From Hydrogenophilales bacterium (GTDB lineage Bacteria; Pseudomonadota; Gammaproteobacteria; Burkholderiales; Thiobacillaceae): 64,000 nt of DNA. Under the pieces are notes generated by a model. That model worked only from the letters and a program-made list of their open reading frames with translations. It ran no database searches and was not told where the DNA came from. Positions 7,954 through 15,680 of the stretch are shown here, one piece after another. Position 1 is the stretch's first letter. Each line of letters opens with the position of its first letter. Location: assembly GCA_016719465.1 (NCBI GenBank), contig JADJYY010000016.1, forward strand, positions 1 through 64,000, written 5' to 3'. Both the position numbers and the translations under genes were made by a program.

Positions 7954-8100
7954 AGCCCGTTCCCGGCCGCGATGGCCAGCGTCGCCTGGAGCGGCGAATC
8001 AGCCACCCCTTCGCCGCTTATTTCCCGCCCTCGCGGTTATTTCTAAAGTTTTGTATATAAGCAACCGATAATATTCACAAGTCCACTCTGATCCGCCTAC

Positions 8101-8574
8101 ATGAAAACCTTTCGTCATCTTTCCCTCACGCTGTTTCTGACCGGCGCGATCTGCATCGGTCAGGCCTGGGCGGGTTATGACGAGGGCATGAACGCGTATA
8201 CCAGCGGCGATTTCGATACCGCCGCCAGGGAATTCAAGCTTCTGGCTACGGCGGGCGACAAGGAATCCCAGTACATGCTGGGTCTGCTCCATGAAGAAGG
8301 CCAGGGTGTGGTCAAGGATGATGTGGAGGCCGCCCATTGGTATGCCCGATCAGCCGGGCAAGGCTACGTGGACGCCTATTTCGCCCTTGGACAGCTCTTC
8401 GTGCACCGCCAGGGCGAACGGCAGGACCGCATGGCGGCCCATCACTGGTTCAGCCTGGCCAAGGAACACGGCCATCGCCTCGGCGACCAGGAAATGCAGC
8501 GCAATCTGAACGCCATGACGCCGGATATGGCGGATATGGCTCGCAACCGCTACAGGACGGCGGCCAGGCGTTAG
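8101..8574 (+). CDS. Secreted Sel1-repeat protein
   Basis: A 157-residue protein. Residues 1-24 form a signal peptide (MKTFRH, a hydrophobic core, then AWA-G). The mature part contains Sel1-like (TPR-type) repeats of about 36 residues: AAREFKLLATAGDKESQYML, then EAAHWYARSAGQGYVDAYFAL and a degenerate third unit around AHHWFSLAKEHG. Sel1 proteins act as helical scaffolds for protein-protein contacts, here in the periplasm. It is transcribed away from the VWA gene and convergently with the OmpA-family gene. No clear Shine-Dalgarno precedes the ATG, but the signal peptide fixes the start. The partner is unknown. Confidence 0.85.
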   Translation: MKTFRHLSLTLFLTGAICIGQAWAGYDEGMNAYTSGDFDTAAREFKLLATAGDKESQYMLGLLHEEGQGVVKDDVEAAHWYARSAGQGYVDAYFALGQLFVHRQGERQDRMAAHHWFSLAKEHGHRLGDQEMQRNLNAMTPDMADMARNRYRTAARR

Positions 8575-8627
8575 CTTCCCCACCCGAGGGGGCCTCCGTC
8601 CGCCCCCCCGGACTCACACGGTCCGGA

Positions 8628-10148
8628 TTATTTCAGCACCACCAGGACCACCCGGCGGTTTTTCAGGCGACCTTCCCGGGTCTTGTTATCCGCCACCGGC
8701 CGGGTTTCCCCGTAGGGCGCCACGGCGAGGCGATGCAGGGGGATTCCCGCTTCCTGGTGCAGATAGTCCCTGACCGACCTGGCTCGAGCCAGGGACAGAT
8801 CCATGTTGACGGCCGCCGGACCGACATCGTCGGTATGCCCCTGAATCTCGATGAATACGCCCTTGTTCTCGGCCTTCAGGCGATTGGCGAAATCGGCGAG
8901 CCGCTGGCGCGCCCCGTCGTTGAGCTTGGCATCCTGGAAGCCGAACATGGCGACTTCCTCGCTGAACGTGGTTTCGTGGATCAGCTTGCCTTCCGCCAGC
9001 CGGCCCGCCGCCATGGCCCGTTCCAGGGCTTCCGCCGCCGAGGCCGACAACTTGCCGCTTTCCAGCTCGGTTTTTGACAGGCGGGCGCCCTGGTCATCCA
9101 GCAATTCCTGCACCATGGTCAGGCGCAGGCCCGACTCGGCCAGCCCCTTCTCGCTGGCTTCCACGCGCTTGCGCGCGGCATCCATCTGGGCATCGATGCG
9201 GGCGATGGCGTCGGCATTGGATCCCGCCTTGTGGCCGACCCTGCCGAGTTCAGACTGGAGCGCGTCCAGTTTCCGATTGGCGCCCTCCAGGGTCTCGGCC
9301 TGATCCTTGTCCCGTCGCTGGAGATCCGCCAACCCGGTCTCCACCGTGGCCAGACGCCCCCGGGTGCTGGCCAGGTCGTCGCCTTGCCGGGCAAGCAGGC
9401 GGCCGAAATCGGCGGTGGCGGGCTCCGCCGCCCCGGTCGCGGCGGGCGCCGGGGCGACCGGCGACGGAACCCCAGGCGGAGTCGTCGGGGCCGGAGCCTG
9501 CTCCGGGGTCGGGGCCACCACCGGCGCCACGACCACGGCGGCAGCCGGCTCGGAGGCGGGGGCGCCCGCCAGGCTTGCCGTCGGCGCGTCGCCCGCCATC
9601 GGCGCGACACCCGTGGAGGCCGGACCAGCCTCATCCAGCTTCCGGGGCGACGCCACGCGGCTTTCCAGGGCGCGGATGCGCGCCTCGGCCATGGCCAGGC
9701 CGGCAACCGAGCCTTCCAGGCGGCGGCCCGTGGCATTGAGGCGGGCTTCGACTTCATCGAGTTTTTGCCTGAAACGGCCGGCCTCGGCCGCATCCGACTC
9801 GACCCGTTGCCTCATGGCGGAGAGTTCGGCCGCGAGCCGCTCCAGCCGCCGGCCGTTTTCAGCCACGTCGCCCCGCGTTCCATCCAGGCGGGTGGCCACG
9901 GCCGCGCCCTGCCGCTCGGCGCCATCCAGGCGGTTTTCCGCATTCAGGATGCGCTTGGCGTTGGTCTCGATCCCCAGGCTGGTGGCGTTCATCCAGGCCT
10001 CGAGTTCGACGATGCGCTGGTTGTACTGGCCGGTCTCCTGCTGCACGTACTCCTGGGTGGCGCAGCCCCCCAGCATGGCGGCGATCAGCGCCGGCAGGAG
10101 AAGTTTCAGGCTTGGCGGACGGTCCAGTGGGCGAAGGGAAGATTGCAT
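8628..10148 (-). CDS. OmpA-family lipoprotein with long coiled-coil region
   Basis: A 506-residue protein. A lipoprotein signal ends in the lipobox AMLGGC near residue 29. Residues 40-180 and 255-385 are heptad-rich and coiled-coil-like, separated by an Ala/Pro-rich linker (about 185-255). The C-terminal 115 residues form an OmpA/MotB-type peptidoglycan-binding domain: GHTDDVG, NMDLSLARARSVRDYL, YGETRPVADN and NRRV. The layout fits an outer-membrane-anchored protein that spans the periplasm and grips peptidoglycan. It is divergent from the YchJ-family gene and convergent with the Sel1 gene. The domain call is certain; the specific partner is not. Confidence 0.9.
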   Translation of the reverse strand: MQSSLRPLDRPPSLKLLLPALIAAMLGGCATQEYVQQETGQYNQRIVELEAWMNATSLGIETNAKRILNAENRLDGAERQGAAVATRLDGTRGDVAENGRRLERLAAELSAMRQRVESDAAEAGRFRQKLDEVEARLNATGRRLEGSVAGLAMAEARIRALESRVASPRKLDEAGPASTGVAPMAGDAPTASLAGAPASEPAAAVVVAPVVAPTPEQAPAPTTPPGVPSPVAPAPAATGAAEPATADFGRLLARQGDDLASTRGRLATVETGLADLQRRDKDQAETLEGANRKLDALQSELGRVGHKAGSNADAIARIDAQMDAARKRVEASEKGLAESGLRLTMVQELLDDQGARLSKTELESGKLSASAAEALERAMAAGRLAEGKLIHETTFSEEVAMFGFQDAKLNDGARQRLADFANRLKAENKGVFIEIQGHTDDVGPAAVNMDLSLARARSVRDYLHQEAGIPLHRLAVAPYGETRPVADNKTREGRLKNRRVVLVVLK

Positions 10149-10250
10149 TTTTCTCGAGCTCCCGGGAATGGCAGGATGGATTCAGAATGGAAACCGGCGG
10201 GCGCATTATGCACCCGGTTCATGACTCCATTTGAGTGTCCCAGCACATCG

Positions 10251-10643
10251 ATGACCCCCATCGCCGCCACGCCCTGCCTCTGCGGCTCCGGCCAGCCCCA
10301 TGACCGCTGCTGCGCGCCCCATCTTTCGGGGGAAACCACGCCGGCCAGCGCGGAAGCCCTCATGCGTTCCCGTTACAGCGCCTATGTCATGGGAAACGAG
10401 GCCTACCTGCTCGCCACCTGGCATCCGGCGACGCGGCCCGCGAGCCTGGATCTATCCGAAGAACCTCGCCCGAAATGGCTGGGGCTCGCCATCAAGGGCA
10501 GCGGAAGCCAGGATGCCGATCACGCCTGGGTGGAATTCGTGGCCCGCTACAAGATCGGCGGGCGCGCCCACCGGCTCCACGAGACCAGTCGTTTCGAGCG
10601 CATCGACGGGCGCTGGTTCTATCTGGATGGCGACATGTCCTGA
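10251..10643 (+). CDS. YchJ-family protein with SEC-C zinc motif
   Basis: A 130-residue protein starting MTPIAATPCLCGSG. The N-terminus carries the SEC-C motif CxCGSG...CC (PCLCGSGQPHDRCC), which binds zinc. The body contains RSRYSAYVMG and ends with RIDGRWFYLDGD, both typical of YchJ/UPF0225 proteins. The family is widespread and its function is not well established. I chose the ATG at 10251 because the family begins just before the zinc motif; an in-frame ATG at 10221 would add ten residues. The upstream gene is the divergent OmpA-family lipoprotein. Confidence 0.88.
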   Translation: MTPIAATPCLCGSGQPHDRCCAPHLSGETTPASAEALMRSRYSAYVMGNEAYLLATWHPATRPASLDLSEEPRPKWLGLAIKGSGSQDADHAWVEFVARYKIGGRAHRLHETSRFERIDGRWFYLDGDMS

Positions 10644-10734
10644 ACCTGCCATGTTTGGGTCGGACGATCTATCATGGGATCAGTGGGTGGATAGATACCG
10701 CCCCGTTCGCCAACCGAGAGCGAGGAGACTTCCG

Positions 10735-10980
10735 ATGGAAACACGTATCGACAACCAGGGGGCCTATCACGACGAGCGCCGCCGCCATCCCCATCTGCGC
10801 GCCATTTTCGATGACGCTTGCGGGCGGATTGATCATTTCTTCCATGCCAATGGCGAATGGGCGAACAGCCCCATGGATTACCTGGCCCACCGGGTGGTGC
10901 ATGAAGCTTATCCGGGGCTGACCTCCCGGGATGTGCGCATGCTGGTGACGGCCATCGAAAGCCGCTACCAAGTCACCTGA
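10735..10980 (+). CDS. Small hypothetical protein
   Basis: An 81-residue cytoplasmic protein rich in His and Arg (METRIDNQGAYHDERRRHPH near the start), with LRAIFDDACGRIDHFF and LAHRVVHEAYPGL later. No known domain is recognised. It is probably real: the ATG is preceded by GAGGAG at a good distance, codon use matches the neighbours and it fills the space between the YchJ and SirB2 genes on the same strand. The many histidines could bind a metal, but no defined motif supports that. Confidence 0.65.
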   Translation: METRIDNQGAYHDERRRHPHLRAIFDDACGRIDHFFHANGEWANSPMDYLAHRVVHEAYPGLTSRDVRMLVTAIESRYQVT

Positions 10981-11104
10981 GCAAGTCACCCGAGCGTTGC
11001 GTGCGCCCGCCAGGGGCGGCGCGAGGTTCAGGCCTGGCGGGGGTAAGCGTGGTCGCCTTCCGGGGTAAGATGCCGCCTGTCCCGACTCCCGACGATCGCT
11101 TTCC

Positions 11105-11488
11105 ATGGATTACGCCATTCTTCGCGACCTGCACATCGGCACCATTCTCGCCACCCTCATCCTGTTCCTGCTCCGTGGCTTCTGGATGATGACCGATTCT
11201 CCCCGGCTGAAGGATCGCTGGGTGAGGGTCGTGCCCCATGTCAACGACTCGCTGCTGCTGTTCGCCGCCATCGCCATGCTGTTCGTGGCCGGGCTCAATC
11301 CCATCGACCAACCCTGGTTGATGGCCAAGATCATCGGACTGCTGGCCTACATCAGCCTGGGCACCATCGCCCTCAAGCGCGGCAAGACCCGGTCCGTGCG
11401 CGTCAAGGCGTTGATCGCGGCCCTGGGTGTATTCGCCTACATCGTGGCCGTGGCCATGACCAAGCAGGTCATTCCCGGCATGACCTGA
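11105..11488 (+). CDS. SirB2-family integral membrane protein
   Basis: A 127-residue protein with four predicted membrane helices (around residues 8-26, 47-65, 72-88 and 103-121) and the family-typical start LRDLHIGTILATLILFLLRG. SirB2 (invasion gene expression up-regulator) is a small inner-membrane family found in many proteobacteria; no molecular role is established. The stop codon overlaps by one base the left end of an inverted-repeat element (11488-11630). It lies between the small hypothetical gene and the M20 peptidase on the same strand. Confidence 0.85.
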   Translation: MDYAILRDLHIGTILATLILFLLRGFWMMTDSPRLKDRWVRVVPHVNDSLLLFAAIAMLFVAGLNPIDQPWLMAKIIGLLAYISLGTIALKRGKTRSVRVKALIAALGVFAYIVAVAMTKQVIPGMT

Positions 11489-11630
11489 GAGCCTGTGAAT
11501 AAATCTACTGCGCGTCCCGATAGCTGCGTTGGGCGGTGCTCGCGCCTCGCCTATCTATCTGATATGTCTCGTCGCTGCGCTCCGTCCGCCTTGCTCTCGG
11601 GCCGCTCGCTACGATTTCTTCACAGGCTCT
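11488..11630. mobile_element. 143-bp MITE-like element with 18-bp terminal inverted repeats
   Basis: The ends are AGAGCCTGTGAATAAATC (11488-11505) and, on the other strand, AGAGCCTGTGAAGAAATC (11613-11630): 17 of 18 bases match and the outer 12 are perfect. The 107-base interior contains no open frame of note. The element fills the gap between the SirB2 and M20 genes and starts on the last base of the SirB2 stop codon. Size and structure fit a non-autonomous MITE. I see no convincing target duplication and no matching transposase in the window. Confidence 0.7.
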
Positions 11631-11641
11631 GACACGCCGAC

Positions 11642-12814
11642 ATGAAGGCTCTACCCCAAATCCAGGCCAGCCGGGAACATCTGGTGGCCCTGCGTCACGA
11701 CATCCACGCCCATCCGGAACTGGCCTTCGAGGAACGACGGACCAGCGACAAGGTGGTGGCCTTCCTCCAGTCCCGGGGCATCGAGACCCATCGCGGCCTG
11801 GCCGGCACCGGCGTGGTCGGCGTCCTGCGCCACGGCGGCGGCTCGCGCGCCATCGCCCTGCGCGCCGACATGGATGCCCTGCCGGTGCTGGAGCAGAACC
11901 TCTTCCCCCACCGTTCCCGCCACGATGGCCGCATGCACGCCTGCGGCCACGACGGCCACACCGCCATGCTGCTGGGGGCGGCGGAATACCTCGCCGCCCA
12001 CCCCAACTTCGACGGCACCGTGGTGTTCATCTTCCAGCCCGCGGAGGAAACCGACGGCGGCGCCCGGGTGATGATCGAGGAAGGCCTGTTCGAACGCTTC
12101 CCGGTGGACGCGGTGTTCGGCATGCACAACTGGCCCGGCCTGCCCGCCGGCCAGTTCGCCGTCCACGGCGGCCCGGTGATGGCCTGCGCCGACCAGTTCG
12201 ACATCCTGATCAAGGGCCACGGCGCCCATGCCGCCATGCCCCACCAGGGCCGCGACCCCCTGACGGCCGGCGCCGCCCTGGTCCAGGCCCTGCAGACCGT
12301 GGTGAGCCGCGGGCTGGACCCGCTGGACGCGGCCGTGTTGTCCATCACCCAGTTCTTCGCCGGCGGCGAGGCCTACAACGTCATCCCGGCGGAAGCCCGC
12401 ATCGGCGGCACGGTGCGCGCCTTCCGGCCGGAGGTGGAGGACGCCATCGAGGCGGCCATGGAGCGCCACTGCGCGGGCATCGCCGCCGCCCACGGCGTCC
12501 AGGCCACCCTGGACTATCGGCGCGGCTACCCGCCCACCGTGAATTCCGCCGCCGAGGCGGAAACCTGCCGGCGGGTGCTGGTCGACCTGGTGGGGGCGGA
12601 CAACGTCCGCACCGACGCCCGGCCGTCCATGGGCGCCGAGGATTTCGCCTACATGCTGCGCGAGAAGCCCGGCTGCTATGTCTGGATCGGGAACGGCCTG
12701 GCGGAAGGCGGCTGCATGCTGCACAACCCCCGCTACGACTTCAACGATGACATCCTGGCCTTGGGGGCGAGTTACTGGGCGAGGCTGGTGGAAACCCTGC
12801 TTCAGCCCGCCTGA
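11642..12814 (+). CDS. M20-family amidohydrolase (hippurate hydrolase-like)
   Basis: A 390-residue cytoplasmic metallopeptidase/amidohydrolase of the M20D type, which removes an acyl group from N-acyl amino acids (HipO and IAA-amino-acid hydrolases are relatives). Metal-site residues are visible: the Cys-His of HACGHDGHTAMLLG, the Glu pair in PAEETDGGARVMIEEG, His in FGMHNWPG, and the late His in MLHNPRYDFND. The dimerisation domain carries KGHGAHAAMPHQGRDP. Length is normal for the family. It starts just past the MITE-like element, and its 3' end overlaps the convergent HD-GYP gene by 13 bases. The substrate cannot be told from sequence. Confidence 0.92.
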   Translation: MKALPQIQASREHLVALRHDIHAHPELAFEERRTSDKVVAFLQSRGIETHRGLAGTGVVGVLRHGGGSRAIALRADMDALPVLEQNLFPHRSRHDGRMHACGHDGHTAMLLGAAEYLAAHPNFDGTVVFIFQPAEETDGGARVMIEEGLFERFPVDAVFGMHNWPGLPAGQFAVHGGPVMACADQFDILIKGHGAHAAMPHQGRDPLTAGAALVQALQTVVSRGLDPLDAAVLSITQFFAGGEAYNVIPAEARIGGTVRAFRPEVEDAIEAAMERHCAGIAAAHGVQATLDYRRGYPPTVNSAAEAETCRRVLVDLVGADNVRTDARPSMGAEDFAYMLREKPGCYVWIGNGLAEGGCMLHNPRYDFNDDILALGASYWARLVETLLQPA

Positions 12815-14076
12815 TCGGCCCGCTTCCGGCCTTCGGCGTAATAGCTCACGCGGCTGCGGGGACTCAGGTATTCGAACACTTCCCTGGGCAGGCTGGCGGG
12901 CCGCAGGGTGGACGTCACGCTGATGTCCGGCTCGTCCGCCAGGTTCAGCAGCAGGGCTTCCTCCTTGGGCACGTCCGGGTCGTAGACCAGGATGGTGGGA
13001 TGCAACAACTTCCCGGCATTCACGCTCACCACCAGGCCGATGGCCTCATTGTTCAGCCGCACCAGGCTGCCGGGCGGATATACGCCCAGGCAGCGGATGA
13101 AATGCTGCATCAGGCCCGGGTCGTATTTTTCCTTCTCCTTCCGGAACATGTGGGACAGGGCCTCGGCCGGGGTCATGGCATCCGCGGGATTGGGCGGGTT
13201 GCAGTAATTGTCGAAGGCATTGGCGATGGCGGCGACGCGGGCGAAGCGGCCGACGCGGGCGCCCGCCAGGCGGTTGGGGAATCCGCCGCCGTCCAGGGTC
13301 TCGTGGTGCAGGGCGATCACTTCCAGGGCGCCCGCCGGCAGTCCTGGCAGCCTGGCGGCCATCTCCAGCCCGTAGGGAACATGCTGCTGGTAGAAATTGC
13401 GTTCCGCCGTGGTCCAGGGCGTCTTCTTCAGCAGGATCTGGCTCGGCACCCGCTCCTTGCCGATATCGTGCAGCAGGGTGCCCTGCCCCAGGTCATGCAT
13501 CTCCTCGGCGCCGAATCCCGCCTCCCTGGCCAGCATCAGGGCCAGCATGGTGACGTTGAGGGCGTGGTAGTAGGCCCCCTCGTCGCCGCTCTTGGCGTTC
13601 ATGAGATGGATCAGCACGTCCTTTTCGGCAAGCAGGGAATCCACCATGTCGGTGACCAGGGCCTGGGCCTGCTCCAGGGATTCCTCGGGCCTGGCGAACA
13701 GGTTGCGCAACAGGCCCTTCACCGTGGCCATGCCGCCGACGAATTTCTTCTCGCAGCGGCCATAGGCTTCCCGCTGCCTGGCCAGCAATTCCCGGCGTTC
13801 CTGCTTGGTCCGCCACATGGCTTCCACCTCGGGATCCACCGCCGGAGGCGGCGGCGGCGGGGTCTCCGCCCTGGGGGGCGGCAGAGGCGCGGCATCGCTC
13901 TTGGCGGGCAGGTAGAGCACCTCCTTCAGGCCCAGGGAACGCAATACCTTGAGTTGCTGTTCATTGCGGATCTTGAAGCTGCTGAACATGAAAGGATGGC
14001 CCATCCAGTCTTCCAGACGGACATGCAGGCCGATCCGGACCTGCTCGATGGAAATGCGTTGTTCCTGATTGCTCAT
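12802..14076 (-). CDS. HD-GYP domain c-di-GMP phosphodiesterase
   Basis: A 424-residue protein. The N-terminal 130 residues match the DUF3391 region that often precedes HD-GYP domains, with a Pro-rich linker around residues 70-85. The HD-GYP domain shows HALNVTMLALMLA, LLHDIGKERVP (the HD pair), HVPYG and HHETLDGGGFPN (the GYP-type motif, here GGF). Such enzymes hydrolyse cyclic di-GMP with a bimetal centre and so control motility and biofilm. The neighbours give no specific pathway. It is divergent from msrA and tail-to-tail with the M20 gene. The fold is firm; activity is likely because the metal ligands are present. Confidence 0.9.
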   Translation of the reverse strand: MSNQEQRISIEQVRIGLHVRLEDWMGHPFMFSSFKIRNEQQLKVLRSLGLKEVLYLPAKSDAAPLPPPRAETPPPPPPAVDPEVEAMWRTKQERRELLARQREAYGRCEKKFVGGMATVKGLLRNLFARPEESLEQAQALVTDMVDSLLAEKDVLIHLMNAKSGDEGAYYHALNVTMLALMLAREAGFGAEEMHDLGQGTLLHDIGKERVPSQILLKKTPWTTAERNFYQQHVPYGLEMAARLPGLPAGALEVIALHHETLDGGGFPNRLAGARVGRFARVAAIANAFDNYCNPPNPADAMTPAEALSHMFRKEKEKYDPGLMQHFIRCLGVYPPGSLVRLNNEAIGLVVSVNAGKLLHPTILVYDPDVPKEEALLLNLADEPDISVTSTLRPASLPREVFEYLSPRSRVSYYAEGRKRADQAG

Positions 14077-14176
14077 GGGGCGTCGAGGGCTGATGACGCC
14101 TGTCTATCGGCAGGCCGGGCCGGAACCTGAATGGCCGGGGGCGCTCATAATCGGGCCGACATCCTGGAGACAAGCC

Positions 14177-14719
14177 ATGAACCCACACATCGCCACCCTG
14201 GCCGGAGGCTGCTTCTGGTGCCTGGAAAGCGCCTTCAACCGTCTCTCCGGCGTCGAGGAGGCCGTCTCCGGCTACATGGGAGGCGCCATCGACCACCCCA
14301 CCTACCAGCAGGTCTGCGGCGGCGACAGCGGCCACGCCGAGGTCGTGCGGGTGCGCTTCGATCCCGATCGCATCGGCTATCGGGATCTGCTGGAAATCTT
14401 CTTCGCCCTGCATGACCCCACCACCCTCGACCGCCAGGGCAACGACGTGGGCAGCCAATACCGCTCCGCCATCTTCTGGCATGACCCGTCCCAGAGAGCC
14501 GAAGCCGAAAACCTGATCGCCGAGCTGACGGCCCTGAAAGCCTTCGACCGGCCCATCGTCACCCAGGTGACGGAGGCCACCACCTTCTGGCCGGCGGAGG
14601 ACTACCACCAGCGCTATTACGACCAGAACCCCCACCAGCCCTACTGCATGTTCGTGGTGGGCCCCAAGCTGGCCAAGTTCCGGGAAAAGTTCGCCGCGCG
14701 ACTCAAGCCCGGCGCCTGA
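14177..14719 (+). CDS. msrA: Peptide methionine (S)-S-oxide reductase
   Basis: A 180-residue MsrA, which repairs oxidised methionine in proteins using thioredoxin. The active-site motif is GGCFWCLE near the N-terminus. VSGYMGG, GHAEVVRVRFDP, FFALHDPTTLDRQGNDVGSQYRSAIF and the C-terminal AEDYHQRYY are all family signatures. The ATG at 14177 fits the usual short lead before GGCFWC. It is followed on the same strand by hslO and mnmC, and pairing with the redox chaperone Hsp33 suggests an oxidative-stress neighbourhood. There is no MsrB fusion. Confidence 0.96.
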   Translation: MNPHIATLAGGCFWCLESAFNRLSGVEEAVSGYMGGAIDHPTYQQVCGGDSGHAEVVRVRFDPDRIGYRDLLEIFFALHDPTTLDRQGNDVGSQYRSAIFWHDPSQRAEAENLIAELTALKAFDRPIVTQVTEATTFWPAEDYHQRYYDQNPHQPYCMFVVGPKLAKFREKFAARLKPGA

Positions 14720-14794
14720 GCTCCATCTCGTCGGCCCGCGCCGAAAACGGTATTGGCGGATAAAATCCCGGCTTTGTTTCCTGCCTGCCCGGCC

Positions 14795-15658
14795 ATGCAT
14801 AGCGACTGCGTCCAGCCCTTCCTGTTCGAACACCTGGATATCCGGGGCGCCCTGGTTTCGCTGGATCGTTCCTGGCGGGAACTGGCCGCCGGGCGGAGCT
14901 ATCCGGAAGCGGTGCTGAAACTGCTGGGCGAGATGAGCGCCGTGACCTGCCTGATCGCCGCCAATCTCAAGCAGCCCGGGCGCATGACCTTCCAGTTGCG
15001 CGGCGACGGCGAAGTGAACCTGCTGGTGCTGGACTGCGATGAACAACTGCGCCTGCGCGGCATGGCCCGCGGCCGGGAAGCCGGCGTGGCGGGCAACCCG
15101 ACGGCGCGCCAGCTCCTGGGCAACGGCCAGCTCCTGCTCACCCTGGATGCCGAGGGCATGCGCCAGCCCTACCAGAGCCTGGTGCCCCTGGAAGGCGACG
15201 GCATCGCCGCCATCTTCGAGCATTACCTCAACCTGTCCGAACAGCAGCCCACCCGCCTGCTGCTGGCCGCCGACGATCGGCGCGCGGTGGGCCTGCTGGC
15301 GCAGAAATTGCCGGATGCGGACCGCAAGGACGAGGATGGCTGGAACCGGGTGATGCGCCTGCTCGATACCCTGACTCCCGCCGAGCATCTGGCGCATTCC
15401 CCGCTGGATCTGCTGCGCCGCCTGTTTCCCGAGGAGGACACGCGGGTGTTCGCGCCGCGCCCGGTGAGCCACCATTGCCCCGACGATCCGGAAAAGATCC
15501 ACGCCATGCTGCGCGGCCTCGGCCGGGCCGAGTGCGACGCGATCCTGAAGGACAAGGGCGAGATCCACGTGCGCGACGACATCTGCAACCGGGATTACCG
15601 CTTCGACGCCGAGGCCCTGGAGGCGGTGTTCGCGGCGCCCGGCCATCGCATGCACTGA
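14795..15658 (+). CDS. hslO: Hsp33-family chaperone with altered zinc site
   Basis: A 287-residue protein of Hsp33 length and pattern (QPFLFEHLDIRGALVSLD at the start, then GNGQLLLTLD and YQSLVPLEGD). In canonical Hsp33 the C-terminus carries CxC and CxxC, which bind zinc and form disulfides when the chaperone is switched on by oxidation. Here the first pair reads HHCPDD and the second VRDDICN: the second and third cysteines are both replaced by Asp, leaving one from each pair. Redox switching as known from E. coli is therefore doubtful. The gene sits between msrA and mnmC. The start at 14795 gives the usual N-terminus. Confidence 0.93.
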   Translation: MHSDCVQPFLFEHLDIRGALVSLDRSWRELAAGRSYPEAVLKLLGEMSAVTCLIAANLKQPGRMTFQLRGDGEVNLLVLDCDEQLRLRGMARGREAGVAGNPTARQLLGNGQLLLTLDAEGMRQPYQSLVPLEGDGIAAIFEHYLNLSEQQPTRLLLAADDRRAVGLLAQKLPDADRKDEDGWNRVMRLLDTLTPAEHLAHSPLDLLRRLFPEEDTRVFAPRPVSHHCPDDPEKIHAMLRGLGRAECDAILKDKGEIHVRDDICNRDYRFDAEALEAVFAAPGHRMH

Positions 15659-15680
15659 GTTTCGCGACACCCGTGGCGCG

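Larger units (their letters stand above)
7599..8100. other. Intergenic region without a gene
   Basis: The longest gap in the window, between divergent VWA and Sel1 genes. It holds the repeat unit at 7743-7838, the palindrome at 7932-7953 and, at its right end, an AT-rich stretch (about 8035-8080, including GTATATAAG and GATAATATT) that is the likely promoter region of the Sel1 gene. The short frames across the repeats encode only repeat-derived PPFxKGG-like peptides. I see no RNA gene. Confidence 0.6.

Noticed and set aside
7710..8046. Short plus-strand frames over the repeats before the Sel1 gene
   Set aside because: They consist of repeat-derived PPFxKGG-type peptides without start signals or similarity.
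8575..8627. Terminator between the Sel1 and OmpA genes
   Set aside because: Some G/C complementarity is present but no stable stem followed by a T-run on either strand.
11488..11630. Rho-independent terminator of the SirB2 gene
   Set aside because: The pairing arms are more than 100 bases apart with no T-run, which fits a mobile element and not an intrinsic terminator.
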